Shown one piece after another: positions 7,720 through 13,644 of a stretch of 13,644 nt of DNA. Source of the DNA: Pseudomonadota bacterium (GTDB taxonomy: Bacteria; Pseudomonadota; Gammaproteobacteria; Pseudomonadales; Azotimanducaceae); NCBI GenBank assembly GCA_009936895.1, contig JAACDS010000301.1:1-13644 (forward strand). Direction: 5' to 3'. Each line of letters opens with the position of its first letter. The first letter of the stretch is position 1. The notes beneath the pieces were generated by a model, which was given only the letters and a program-made list of their open reading frames with translations, ran no database searches and was not told where the DNA came from. The position numbers were made by a program, and so were the translations under genes.

Positions 7720-8586
7720 TCAGACCTCTTTATAGAAGACGCGGATATATATCTGCGCAAGGATAATTGTGATGATCAACAAGATGATCGCCTGAGCAGA
7801 GGCAAGCCCTTGGTCAAAGCCACGAAAACCAATCCGCTGTATCATCAGTGAAATGAACTCTGTCGAGGATCCCGGTCCACCTCGGGTCAGAGTGAAAACC
7901 ATATCGAAAAGCTTAAGCGTATCAGCCGTGCGCAAGATCAGAACCGCTACCAGCCCCGGAACGAGGAAGGGCAATTGCACATAGCGAAGCACGGTCCATT
8001 TGGACTTAGTTTCCAGACGCGCGGCCTCTTCAACCTCACCGGGCACCATTGTCAGCCCGGCCAGTAGGACGAGGGCCACAAAGGGCGTCCATTGCCAAAC
8101 ATCCCAGAAGATGATCATCGCAAAGGCGTTTTCCGGATCACCAATCCAATTTATATTCGCACCCCCTAGCAACTGGTTCACGACACCGAATTTCTGGTTG
8201 AACATAACCTGTCCAAGAAGGCCCACCACGGCATAGGTGGTCGCCATTGGTAAGACAAGGCTCAATCGGCAGAGCGTTTTCAGCAGTGTCAAACCGGGTT
8301 GGTGTAGGGTCAGTGCGATGCCGAGTCCCAACACGATTTGCAGTGGCAGGGCGGCTCCGAGCAGAAAGAACGTGCGCCCCATAGCCTGCCAGAAAACTTC
8401 ATCCGTTAGCACGGTCCAGTAGTTTTCCAAACCGATAAACTCGACACGTTTCAGCTTCGTCAGATTATAAAAATGCAGGGACGTCCAGACCGCGTATAAC
8501 AGTGGGGCAATGCCGACCATTGCCAGACCAATCACCGCGGGGCCGATAAAGCCAAAAACGGTCTTACGTGAGACCTTTGCGGTCAT
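7720..8586 (-). CDS. Polyol/sugar ABC transporter permease (MalF family)
   Basis: This 288-residue inner-membrane permease is the other channel half of the CUT1 importer. Hydrophobic spans lie near 10-35, 71-95, 108-128, 157-180, 207-220 and 264-284, and the N terminus lacks the long extra segment of E. coli MalF. The EAA loop reads EEAARLETKSKWTVLRY then QLPFLVPG (about 186-211). The usual glycine is replaced by Thr193, a variant that may be a subfamily feature of polyol transporters. TRGGPG (234-239) is typical of the family. Start ATG is preceded by AGGGAGG (plus-strand CCTCCCT at 8595-8601). A strong hairpin separates it from the binding-protein gene. Confidence 0.9.
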   Translation of the reverse strand: MTAKVSRKTVFGFIGPAVIGLAMVGIAPLLYAVWTSLHFYNLTKLKRVEFIGLENYWTVLTDEVFWQAMGRTFFLLGAALPLQIVLGLGIALTLHQPGLTLLKTLCRLSLVLPMATTYAVVGLLGQVMFNQKFGVVNQLLGGANINWIGDPENAFAMIIFWDVWQWTPFVALVLLAGLTMVPGEVEEAARLETKSKWTVLRYVQLPFLVPGLVAVLILRTADTLKLFDMVFTLTRGGPGSSTEFISLMIQRIGFRGFDQGLASAQAIILLIITIILAQIYIRVFYKEV

Positions 8587-8605
8587 ACTTTGTCCTCCCT
8601 AGGGT

Positions 8606-8634
8606 GTCGGGGGCACTGTATAGGTGCCTCCGAC
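8606..8634 (-). other. Stable intergenic hairpin between binding-protein and permease genes
   Basis: GTCGGGGGCAC (8606-8616) and GTGCCTCCGAC (8624-8634) form an 11-position stem with one non-Watson-Crick position (A-C in the minus-strand RNA) and a 7-nt loop. No T tract follows on the minus strand, so it is not a plain terminator. Hairpins at this place, between a periplasmic binding-protein gene and its permease genes, are known in other operons (e.g. malE-malF) to protect upstream mRNA and lower downstream expression. That role is inferred here from position. Confidence 0.6.
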
Positions 8635-8646
8635 GGATCGCGTGGT

Positions 8647-9990
8647 TTACTGCGCCTTCGGCTTGCTGCCGTCGTAGTAACCTGCAGCTTCAAGAACCGC
8701 TTCCATGCGTGTGCCGATCTCGGTTGCGCCCTCTTCAGTGCTAACCTCACCCAACATCATCTTCGTGCCCCATTCCTGCACGATCTCGGTGATCTCAGGC
8801 CATTCTGCAAAGCGTGGGCGGAACTCTGGCACACCGTCCTGCCAAGATTCAACAAGCGCTGGCACGAATTTGAAGCCTTCCAAGCCATCTTGCATATAAA
8901 CGGACTGTCGAGCAGGAACACCGCCACGCTCTCAATACTCCCGTGCGTTGGCTTTTGAGGTTGCCCACTGGATGAACAAATAAGCGGCTGCCTGTTCTGC
9001 TTCGTCTGCCTGACTTGTCACGGCAAGCGAGAAGCCACCAAGGGCCGGCTTACGGCCTGCAGGGCCCATTGGCTCTGGCGCGATCTCGACGCAGTCAACG
9101 ACCTTCGAGGTGTCTGGCGACACAATTGTCGAATAGAATGCGGACCACTCTGTGATCATGGCCACATCACCTTGAGTAAAGCCGTTCACGGTTTCGGCGT
9201 GGTCATAGGCCACGATGCCGTCTGGCATGTACTGCATCAGATCCTGACGGAACTTCAGACCAGCCTGACTTTCAGCGCTGTTGAGGTTTGACTTGAAGTC
9301 AGCATCAAGGAACGAACCACCAAACGGCCACAGCACCCGCGCAAAAGAGTCTGCGGACTGGGTTTCGTTGCGTTTGGACTGCAGCGCGAAGGCGTATTTG
9401 CCGTCTCCAGTCAAAGCAGGACCATAAGTATCTTTCAACTCAGCCCATGTGGCAGGTGGGCCGTCAAAGCCCGCGTCTTCCAACATACAACGGTTGTAGA
9501 ACATCATGCCAGAATAGTTGTCGAAAGGCAGACCATAGATCGTGTCGTTCCATCCGCCGAAGGCGTTCAGCACCAGCGGAAAGAAGTCATCAATATCCAG
9601 ATCGGGGTCAACGGCTTCAGGGAATTTTGCTTGCACATCTGCCAGCGGCAAGATCCAGTCGTTCTCAGCAAAGTTGCCAATCCATACAAGGTCAATCAGC
9701 GCAATATCCAGATCACCGCCTGCGACAAAGTCGCGGACCTGTTCGCCAAGTGCGTTTTCGTAGGGGTGCTTGATAATATTGATCTTAATGCCGGTCTCTT
9801 CCTCAAAAGCGGGCAGCATCGCCTCAACCGCCTCGTATCCGGGGCGTAGCAGGAAAACAACGTCAACCGTTGTTCCCGCGTAGGGTGCGGCCGCGTCTTT
9901 TAGGCTCCAACCGTGGCCATCGGCCATCGCGCCAGTGGCTGCCAAGCTGGCGAGAGCCGCTGAGCAATAGAAATTGCGTAACATTTTCAT
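8647..9990 (-). pseudogene. ABC transporter polyol/sugar-binding protein, interrupted by in-frame TGA
   Basis: This would be the periplasmic substrate-binding protein of the CUT1 importer. It has a signal peptide (about residues 1-23, cleavage likely after AMA) and a mature domain typical of polyol-binding proteins (IDLVWIGNFAENDWILPL, YGLPFDNYSGMMFYNR, GDVAMITEWSAF). The reading frame has a TGA at 8932-8934 after residue 352 (SKANAREY), then continues in the same frame for 94 codons (ERGGVPARQSVYMQDG ...) to TAA at 8647. The downstream part clearly belongs to the same protein: GGVPAR and the following Y are conserved in this family near the C-terminal lobe. Without the stop the product would be about 447 residues, a normal length. 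A single base change (for example from TGG or CGA) explains it. TGA ends other genes here, so it is a true stop. Either the importer is disabled, the stop is leaky, or the base is an error. The start ATG has GGGAGGA upstream. Confidence 0.85.
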
Positions 9991-10030
9991 GATTTTGGTT
10001 CCTCCCGTTGATTTGTGCAGAGCGAAAATC

Positions 10031-10051
10031 CATTTGCATCTACACTAATAC
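10031..10051 (+). promoter_or_regulatory. Putative operator, direct repeat copy 1
   Basis: The first copy reads CATTTGCATCTA then CACTAATAC and matches copy 2 at 17 of 21 positions. The distance to copy 2 is exactly 50 bp, close to five helical turns, so both copies would face the same side of the DNA. It is a candidate binding site for the SorC-type regulator, inferred from position and repetition. Confidence 0.5.
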
Positions 10052-10058
10052 AATTGTA
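10049..10058. promoter_or_regulatory. Perfect palindrome TACAATTGTA
   Basis: This 10-bp perfect inverted repeat lies between the two direct repeats. A related imperfect palindrome, TACATTTGTA, occurs at 10079-10088 overlapping repeat copy 2. Dimeric regulators often bind such sites, so it may be the true operator core. Confidence 0.45.
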
Positions 10059-10080
10059 ATTTTACTCTTGATTGTCAATA

Positions 10081-10101
10081 CATTTGTATCTAAAAAAATA
10101 C
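10081..10101 (+). promoter_or_regulatory. Putative operator, direct repeat copy 2
   Basis: The second copy reads CATTTGTATCTA then AAAAAATAC, matching copy 1 at 17 of 21 positions. It overlaps a candidate -10 element of the rightward ATPase promoter and lies just upstream of the leftward TTGACA hexamer, a good position for regulating both directions. Confidence 0.5.
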
Positions 10102-10133
10102 ATAAGATAACTCGCGCAAACCGCGTGCCGAAC

Positions 10134-10140
10134 AAGGAGG
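10134..10140 (+). promoter_or_regulatory. Ribosome binding site deciding a GTG start
   Basis: AAGGAGG lies 7 nt before GTG at 10148. This strong Shine-Dalgarno sequence fixes the non-ATG start of the transporter ATPase gene. Confidence 0.85.
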
Positions 10141-10147
10141 AACCTTT

Positions 10148-11164
10148 GTGGCAGGAATCAAGATCGAAGGGTTAGACAAGTTTTACGGGGATACGCAGGC
10201 ACTGTTTGACATCAGTCTTGATGTTGCAGATGGCGAATTTGTCGTTTTCGTGGGTCCTTCAGGTTGCGGGAAATCGACCCTATTGCGGTGCCTTGCGGGG
10301 CTGGAGAGTGTCGCATCCGGTACGATTGTTCTGGATGGCAAGGATGTCACAAAGGCTGCACCGGCTGATCGTGAACTAGCAATGGTTTTTCAATCCTACG
10401 CGCTTTACCCGCACATGACCGTGCGTGGAAACATGGAGTTTGGAATGAAGGTGAACGGATTCGCACCGGCCCTTCAAAAGGAACGTATCGCTGAGGCCGC
10501 GCGCATCCTGCAACTCGAAGATTACCTTGACCGTAAGCCCAGCCAACTATCTGGCGGTCAGCGTCAGCGCGTGGCTATTGGACGGGCGATTGTGAAGAAC
10601 CCGAAGGTTTTCTTGTTCGACGAACCTCTCTCTAACCTTGACGCGAAGCTGCGCGTTCAAATGCGGGTTGAATTAGAGGCGTTGCACAAGCAGCTGGGGG
10701 CCACGATGATCTATGTCACGCATGACCAAGTCGAAGCCATGACCATGGCCGACAAGATCGTGGTACTGAACGCTGGCCGGGTTGAACAAGTCGGAAACCC
10801 CATGGATTTGTACCACAAACCTGTATCGCGTTTTGTGGCGGAATTCATCGGCTCACCCGCGATGAATGTGTTTTCAAAGGACGATACCGTTCAGGGGCTG
10901 ACTCTAGACTCCAAGGCCGCTTACATCGGGTGTCGGCCGGAACATCTTGAGGTTTCCGTCAGCGACGAAGGCCACATGAATGCAACCGTGCGCGTGAAAG
11001 AACAGTTGGGAGGTGAAAGCCTGCTTTATCTTACAACTCATAGCGGCACCCAGCTTGTGGCCCGTGTCGATGGAGACAACGACACCGAAAACGGGGCAGA
11101 AATTGGTTTGCGTATTCCCGATCACCGTCTGCACCAATTCGATGCGGATGGACGGGCCATTTAG
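10148..11164 (+). CDS. Polyol/sugar ABC transporter ATP-binding protein (SmoK/UgpC/MalK-like)
   Basis: This 338-residue cytoplasmic ATPase powers the CUT1 importer. In order it has Walker A GPSGCGKST (36-44), Q-loop Gln82 in FQSYALYPHM, signature LSGGQRQR (134-141), Walker B VFLFDEP (154-160), D-loop SNLD and H-loop His192 (THDQVEA). A C-terminal TOBE-type regulatory domain follows from about 230 (FIGSPAMNVF, GCRPEHLEV). Length is normal for the family, and the GTG start is fixed by a strong ribosome binding site. It is transcribed away from its permease and binding-protein genes but shares their control region. It may also serve other CUT1 importers, as these ATPases often do. Confidence 0.93.
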   Translation: MAGIKIEGLDKFYGDTQALFDISLDVADGEFVVFVGPSGCGKSTLLRCLAGLESVASGTIVLDGKDVTKAAPADRELAMVFQSYALYPHMTVRGNMEFGMKVNGFAPALQKERIAEAARILQLEDYLDRKPSQLSGGQRQRVAIGRAIVKNPKVFLFDEPLSNLDAKLRVQMRVELEALHKQLGATMIYVTHDQVEAMTMADKIVVLNAGRVEQVGNPMDLYHKPVSRFVAEFIGSPAMNVFSKDDTVQGLTLDSKAAYIGCRPEHLEVSVSDEGHMNATVRVKEQLGGESLLYLTTHSGTQLVARVDGDNDTENGAEIGLRIPDHRLHQFDADGRAI

Positions 11165-11241
11165 GTTCGGTCCTGGCTCCGTCACGTAGGATAACCGCGC
11201 CGCTCGACACACCCGAGATAGCTGCGCTGGACGGTGTAGAA

Positions 11242-11943
11242 GTGGTTATCTTTGACTTCGATGGCGTGATTGCAGACAGCGAACTTTTGTCCTTGGGCAC
11301 GTTACGTGACGCGCTTGCTGACGGCGGGCTACACATGTCGCTGGACCACGTGCGTTCTCTGTTCCTTGGCAGATCTCTGAAATCTATTCAGGATTATATC
11401 GAGCAACATGGCCCAACCAACGCGTCCGAAGTTTTTGCGCATCGCTGGCAAAGCGCGCTCTACAAGAGACTTGGCCACGAACTAAATCCCATGCCAGGTA
11501 TTTTGCCGTTTCTTGACCATCTCGCCGAACGAGGAATACGCCACTGCGTCGCCTCGAGCAGCAAGTTTGAGCGCATCCGTCTTTCTCTATCCACAATGGG
11601 CCTCGCGGATCGATTTCAGGTGCTTTTCAGCGCAGAACAAGTGCATAACGGCAAGCCAGCCCCTGATCTGTTTTTGTTTGCTGCAACGCAAATGGGAACA
11701 CATCCGGATGCTTGCTTGGTTATCGAGGATTCGCCTCATGGTATCGTGGCCACAAAAGCCGCCGGGATGCGAGCCATGGGGTTTCTGCGGGGCGCGCACC
11801 TGACCGATATACAGGACGCACACGCAACGCTGTTGTTGAAAGCAGGGGCAGAGCATGTTTTACATGACTTTTCTGAACTGTATAATACCCAGTCACAAAC
11901 CGCGACGAACGCTGAGCAAAACATCAAGGCCAACAACACATGA
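11242..11943 (+). CDS. HAD-superfamily sugar-phosphatase-like hydrolase
   Basis: This 233-residue protein of HAD subfamily IA (beta-phosphoglucomutase/phosphatase group) has the nucleophile motif DFDGVIADSE (Asp5, Asp7), motif II CVASSSK (Ser105/106 region), motif III Lys138 in NGKPAPD and motif IV IEDSPHG (Glu162, Asp163). A helical cap lies at about 14-80. It probably dephosphorylates a small sugar phosphate or clears a dead-end product, with the substrate unknown. The GTG at 11242 is the only ordinary start in frame, but it has no clear Shine-Dalgarno and leaves only one residue (Val2) before the first strand's IFDFD. The frame stays open upstream through the end of the ATPase gene, so a rare start (CTG at 11173 or 11227, or ATA at 11191) is possible. 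Its stop overlaps the xylulokinase start as ATGA. Confidence 0.82.
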   Translation: MVIFDFDGVIADSELLSLGTLRDALADGGLHMSLDHVRSLFLGRSLKSIQDYIEQHGPTNASEVFAHRWQSALYKRLGHELNPMPGILPFLDHLAERGIRHCVASSSKFERIRLSLSTMGLADRFQVLFSAEQVHNGKPAPDLFLFAATQMGTHPDACLVIEDSPHGIVATKAAGMRAMGFLRGAHLTDIQDAHATLLLKAGAEHVLHDFSELYNTQSQTATNAEQNIKANNT

Positions 11944-13391
11944 GCTTTTTGGGAATTGATCTAGGCACGTCCGGCATACGTGCGCTGCTCATCGACGAGC
12001 ACGGGGCGCCCATAGGCTCGGCCGAGCGTCACTATAACGTCTCAAACCCCCAACCCGGATGGTCCGAACAGGACCCTGCAGATTGGGTGAGCGCGCTCGA
12101 AGATGCGATTGCCGAACTTCAATCGCAGTTTCCTGCCTTTGCGGATTTGAAGGGCATCGGTGTAGCTGGCCATATGCACGGGGCCACACTGTTGGATGCG
12201 TCTGGCAAGGTTCTACGACCATGCATCCTTTGGAATGATGTACGTTCGGAGCTTGAAGCCGCCCAGCTTGACAACATGGACCAGATCCGGGCGCTCTCTG
12301 GCAATATTGTTTTTCCCGGATTTACAGCACCCAAGCTGGTCTGGATGCGGAACAACGAACCCGAAATCTTTGCCAAAATCAACAAAGTTCTTTTGCCAGC
12401 AGCTTTTCTCAACCACTATCTGACGGATGATTTTGTGGCTGACATGAGCGACAGCGCAGGCACTGCATGGCTGGATGTCAGTAAACGAGACTGGTCTGAT
12501 GATTTGCTGGACGCAGGACATATGCGGCCCAACCAGATGCCCCGCCTCGTTGAAGGGTCCGAGCGCGCAGGCACACTGCGCGCGGATCTTGCCAGAAAAT
12601 GGGGCGTGGGCCGAGATGTCGCTGTGGCCGGTGGCGCAGGTGACAACGCCGCTGCCGCCTGCGGTATCGGAGCGCTGAGCGAAGGGTCGGGCTTTGTCTC
12701 GCTTGGAACTTCCGGCGTTATTCTCGTCGCGCGTAATAGTTATGCCGCCGCGCCGGATGCGGCAGTCCATACCTTTTGCCATGCGGTTCCAGAGCACTGG
12801 TATCAGATGGGGGTTATGCTGTCGGCAACCGACAGTTTGAACTGGCTTTCGCGGATCACCGGGAAAAGTCCTGCGGACTTGACTGGAACGCTTGGGACGG
12901 AGGTTCAATCGCCCGGTGCCGTGCGGTGCCTCCCATATCTGTCTGGCGAGCGCACACCCCATAACGATTCCCAAATTCGCGGCGGGTTTACCGGTTTGTC
13001 CACCGGAACAACGACCGAAGATCTGACCCGCGCCGTCCTCGAAGGCGTCGCCTTCGGATTGCGCGACAGCTTTGATGCGCTGCGATCAACGGGTGTCAAC
13101 ATTCAAAGCCTTTTGGCAATTGGCGGCGGCAGCGCCTCAATTTATTGGCTGAAATTGATTGCGACTGTCTTGGATACCCCACTTTTGGTGCCAAGCGGCC
13201 GGGAATTTGGCGCTGCATTGGGTGCCGCAAAGCTAGGTTTGCTTGCCGCCACTGGGCGCCCCGTATCAGACGTGTTAACCCCCCCAGATATCAGCGAAAC
13301 CATCGTACCTGTGGCGGGTTTGATTGCTACTATGAAGGACAAGTGCAAGAGGTTCCGAAACGCTTATCCCAGCTTACGTCAAATCCAATAG
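11940..13391 (+). CDS. xylB: Xylulokinase
   Basis: This FGGY-family kinase of 483 residues is predicted to phosphorylate D-xylulose to D-xylulose 5-phosphate with ATP (EC 2.7.1.17), feeding the pentose phosphate pathway. XylB-type landmarks are GIDLGTSGIRA with Asp7, GHMHGATLLD (77-86), LWNDVRS (97-103), FTAPKLVW (128-135), MSDSAGTAWLDV (169-180) and the catalytic-base region GGAGDNAAAA with Asp235. FVSLGTSGV and the C-terminal AIGGGSAS complete the ATP site. Length is that of E. coli XylB. It is translationally coupled to the HAD gene by ATGA. The D-xylulose source is most likely the zinc dehydrogenase at 4812-5855. Confidence 0.93.
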   Translation: MSFLGIDLGTSGIRALLIDEHGAPIGSAERHYNVSNPQPGWSEQDPADWVSALEDAIAELQSQFPAFADLKGIGVAGHMHGATLLDASGKVLRPCILWNDVRSELEAAQLDNMDQIRALSGNIVFPGFTAPKLVWMRNNEPEIFAKINKVLLPAAFLNHYLTDDFVADMSDSAGTAWLDVSKRDWSDDLLDAGHMRPNQMPRLVEGSERAGTLRADLARKWGVGRDVAVAGGAGDNAAAACGIGALSEGSGFVSLGTSGVILVARNSYAAAPDAAVHTFCHAVPEHWYQMGVMLSATDSLNWLSRITGKSPADLTGTLGTEVQSPGAVRCLPYLSGERTPHNDSQIRGGFTGLSTGTTTEDLTRAVLEGVAFGLRDSFDALRSTGVNIQSLLAIGGGSASIYWLKLIATVLDTPLLVPSGREFGAALGAAKLGLLAATGRPVSDVLTPPDISETIVPVAGLIATMKDKCKRFRNAYPSLRQIQ

Positions 13392-13644
13392 TGGCCAGTT
13401 TGGTAGCGTTTTACTAAGACAGTTGGATACTAGACACGTTTATGGTCTACTGCGGTTAAACTGCGAAGTGTAGGCTCCATTTTGTCTACCACTTTCAGCC
13501 TTAAGGAGCGCTTCGCACGACCCATTGATAATTCAAAGAGATAACCGCGAAAGTCTAATGTTCAACCGAGTGTGTTTCGCCGCTATCGCGAAGCGCGCTA
13601 GGCGGGCTTTAGATATAAGTAAATAAACGACAGCTTTGTCCGCA
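13392..13644. other. Right flank, no gene recognised
   Basis: These 253 bases after xylB contain no convincing gene. GCGCTTCGC (13508-13516) and GCGAAGCGC (13588-13596) are perfect complements 71 nt apart, too far for a terminator loop. No hairpin followed by a T run is seen, so the transcription end of the rightward unit is not located. Confidence 0.5.

Larger units (their letters stand above)
9991..10147. promoter_or_regulatory. Divergent promoter and operator region of the polyol locus
   Basis: This 157-bp AT-rich gap separates the leftward transporter/catabolic operon from the rightward ATPase unit and must hold both promoters. It contains two 21-bp imperfect direct repeats 50 bp apart, a perfect palindrome TACAATTGTA (10049-10058) and a related imperfect one, ATACATTTGTAT (10078-10089). 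A consensus -35 hexamer TTGACA lies on the minus strand (plus-strand 10073-10078). The best -10 match TACAAT is only 14 nt away, so the leftward promoter is not certain. TTGATT (10068-10073) with TAAAAA (10091-10096), spacing 17, is a candidate rightward pair. Candidate operators overlap both. Confidence 0.7.

Noticed and set aside
8896..8934. Selenocysteine at the TGA in the binding-protein gene, with a small possible stem (GAGC...GCTC) just downstream
   Set aside because: Binding proteins of this family have no redox role or Sec counterpart, the stem is short, and TGA is a normal stop for several neighbours. Nonsense mutation or error is simpler.
12213..12974. 253-codon open frame antisense to xylB
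   Set aside because: It is opposite the strongly conserved xylB frame, with low-complexity shadow-like composition and no protein motif.
13508..13596. Terminator or mobile-element ends from the 9-bp inverted match GCGCTTCGC/GCGAAGCGC
   Set aside because: The arms are 71 nt apart, there is no T tract, target duplication or transposase gene, and a GC-rich 9-bp match can be chance.

Overview
The window looks like a pentitol (sugar-alcohol) uptake and catabolism locus from an alphaproteobacterium, most plausibly a marine Rhodobacterales/Roseobacter relative. This placement is inferred from moderate G+C, a polyol-type ABC transporter paired with an SmoK-like ATPase, a SorC-family regulator, and dense gene packing. 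No rRNA, tRNA, CRISPR array, insertion sequence or integrase was seen.

Layout: a 157-bp AT-rich divergent control region (9991-10147) separates two transcription units. Leftward (minus strand) there are ten genes: a substrate-binding protein gene interrupted by an in-frame TGA (9990-8647), two permeases (8586-7720 and 7716-6898), a SorC-type regulator (6842-5874), a zinc-dependent xylitol/sorbitol-type dehydrogenase (5855-4812), a SIS-domain isomerase resembling 6-phospho-3-hexuloisomerase (4815-4267), an SDR resembling L-xylulose reductase (4263-3511), a TIM-barrel ketose 3-epimerase (3514-2666), a ribitol 2-dehydrogenase (2646-1921) and an FGGY pentulose kinase, probably D-ribulokinase (1924-314). 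Rightward there are three genes: the transporter ATPase (10148-11164), a HAD-family phosphatase (11242-11943) and xylulokinase (11940-13391). Four gene pairs overlap by ATGA, which suggests translational coupling. The flanks 1-313 and 13392-13644 show no convincing gene.

Proposed working: the ABC importer brings in pentitols. Ribitol 2-dehydrogenase makes D-ribulose, which the FGGY kinase phosphorylates to D-ribulose 5-phosphate. The zinc dehydrogenase makes D-xylulose, for example from xylitol, and XylB phosphorylates it to D-xylulose 5-phosphate. Both products enter the pentose phosphate pathway. The 3-epimerase could interconvert free D-ribulose and D-xylulose (C3 epimers), or L-xylulose and L-ribulose, and so bridge the branches. 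The DCXR-like SDR could handle xylitol/L-xylulose. The roles of the SIS isomerase and the HAD phosphatase are open.

The most notable points are the nonsense codon in the binding protein of an otherwise intact operon, the combination of ribitol, xylitol and L-xylulose chemistries with a free-ketose epimerase and an orphan HxlB-like isomerase, a strong hairpin between the binding-protein and permease genes, and a pair of 21-bp direct repeats in the divergent promoter region that may be operators.
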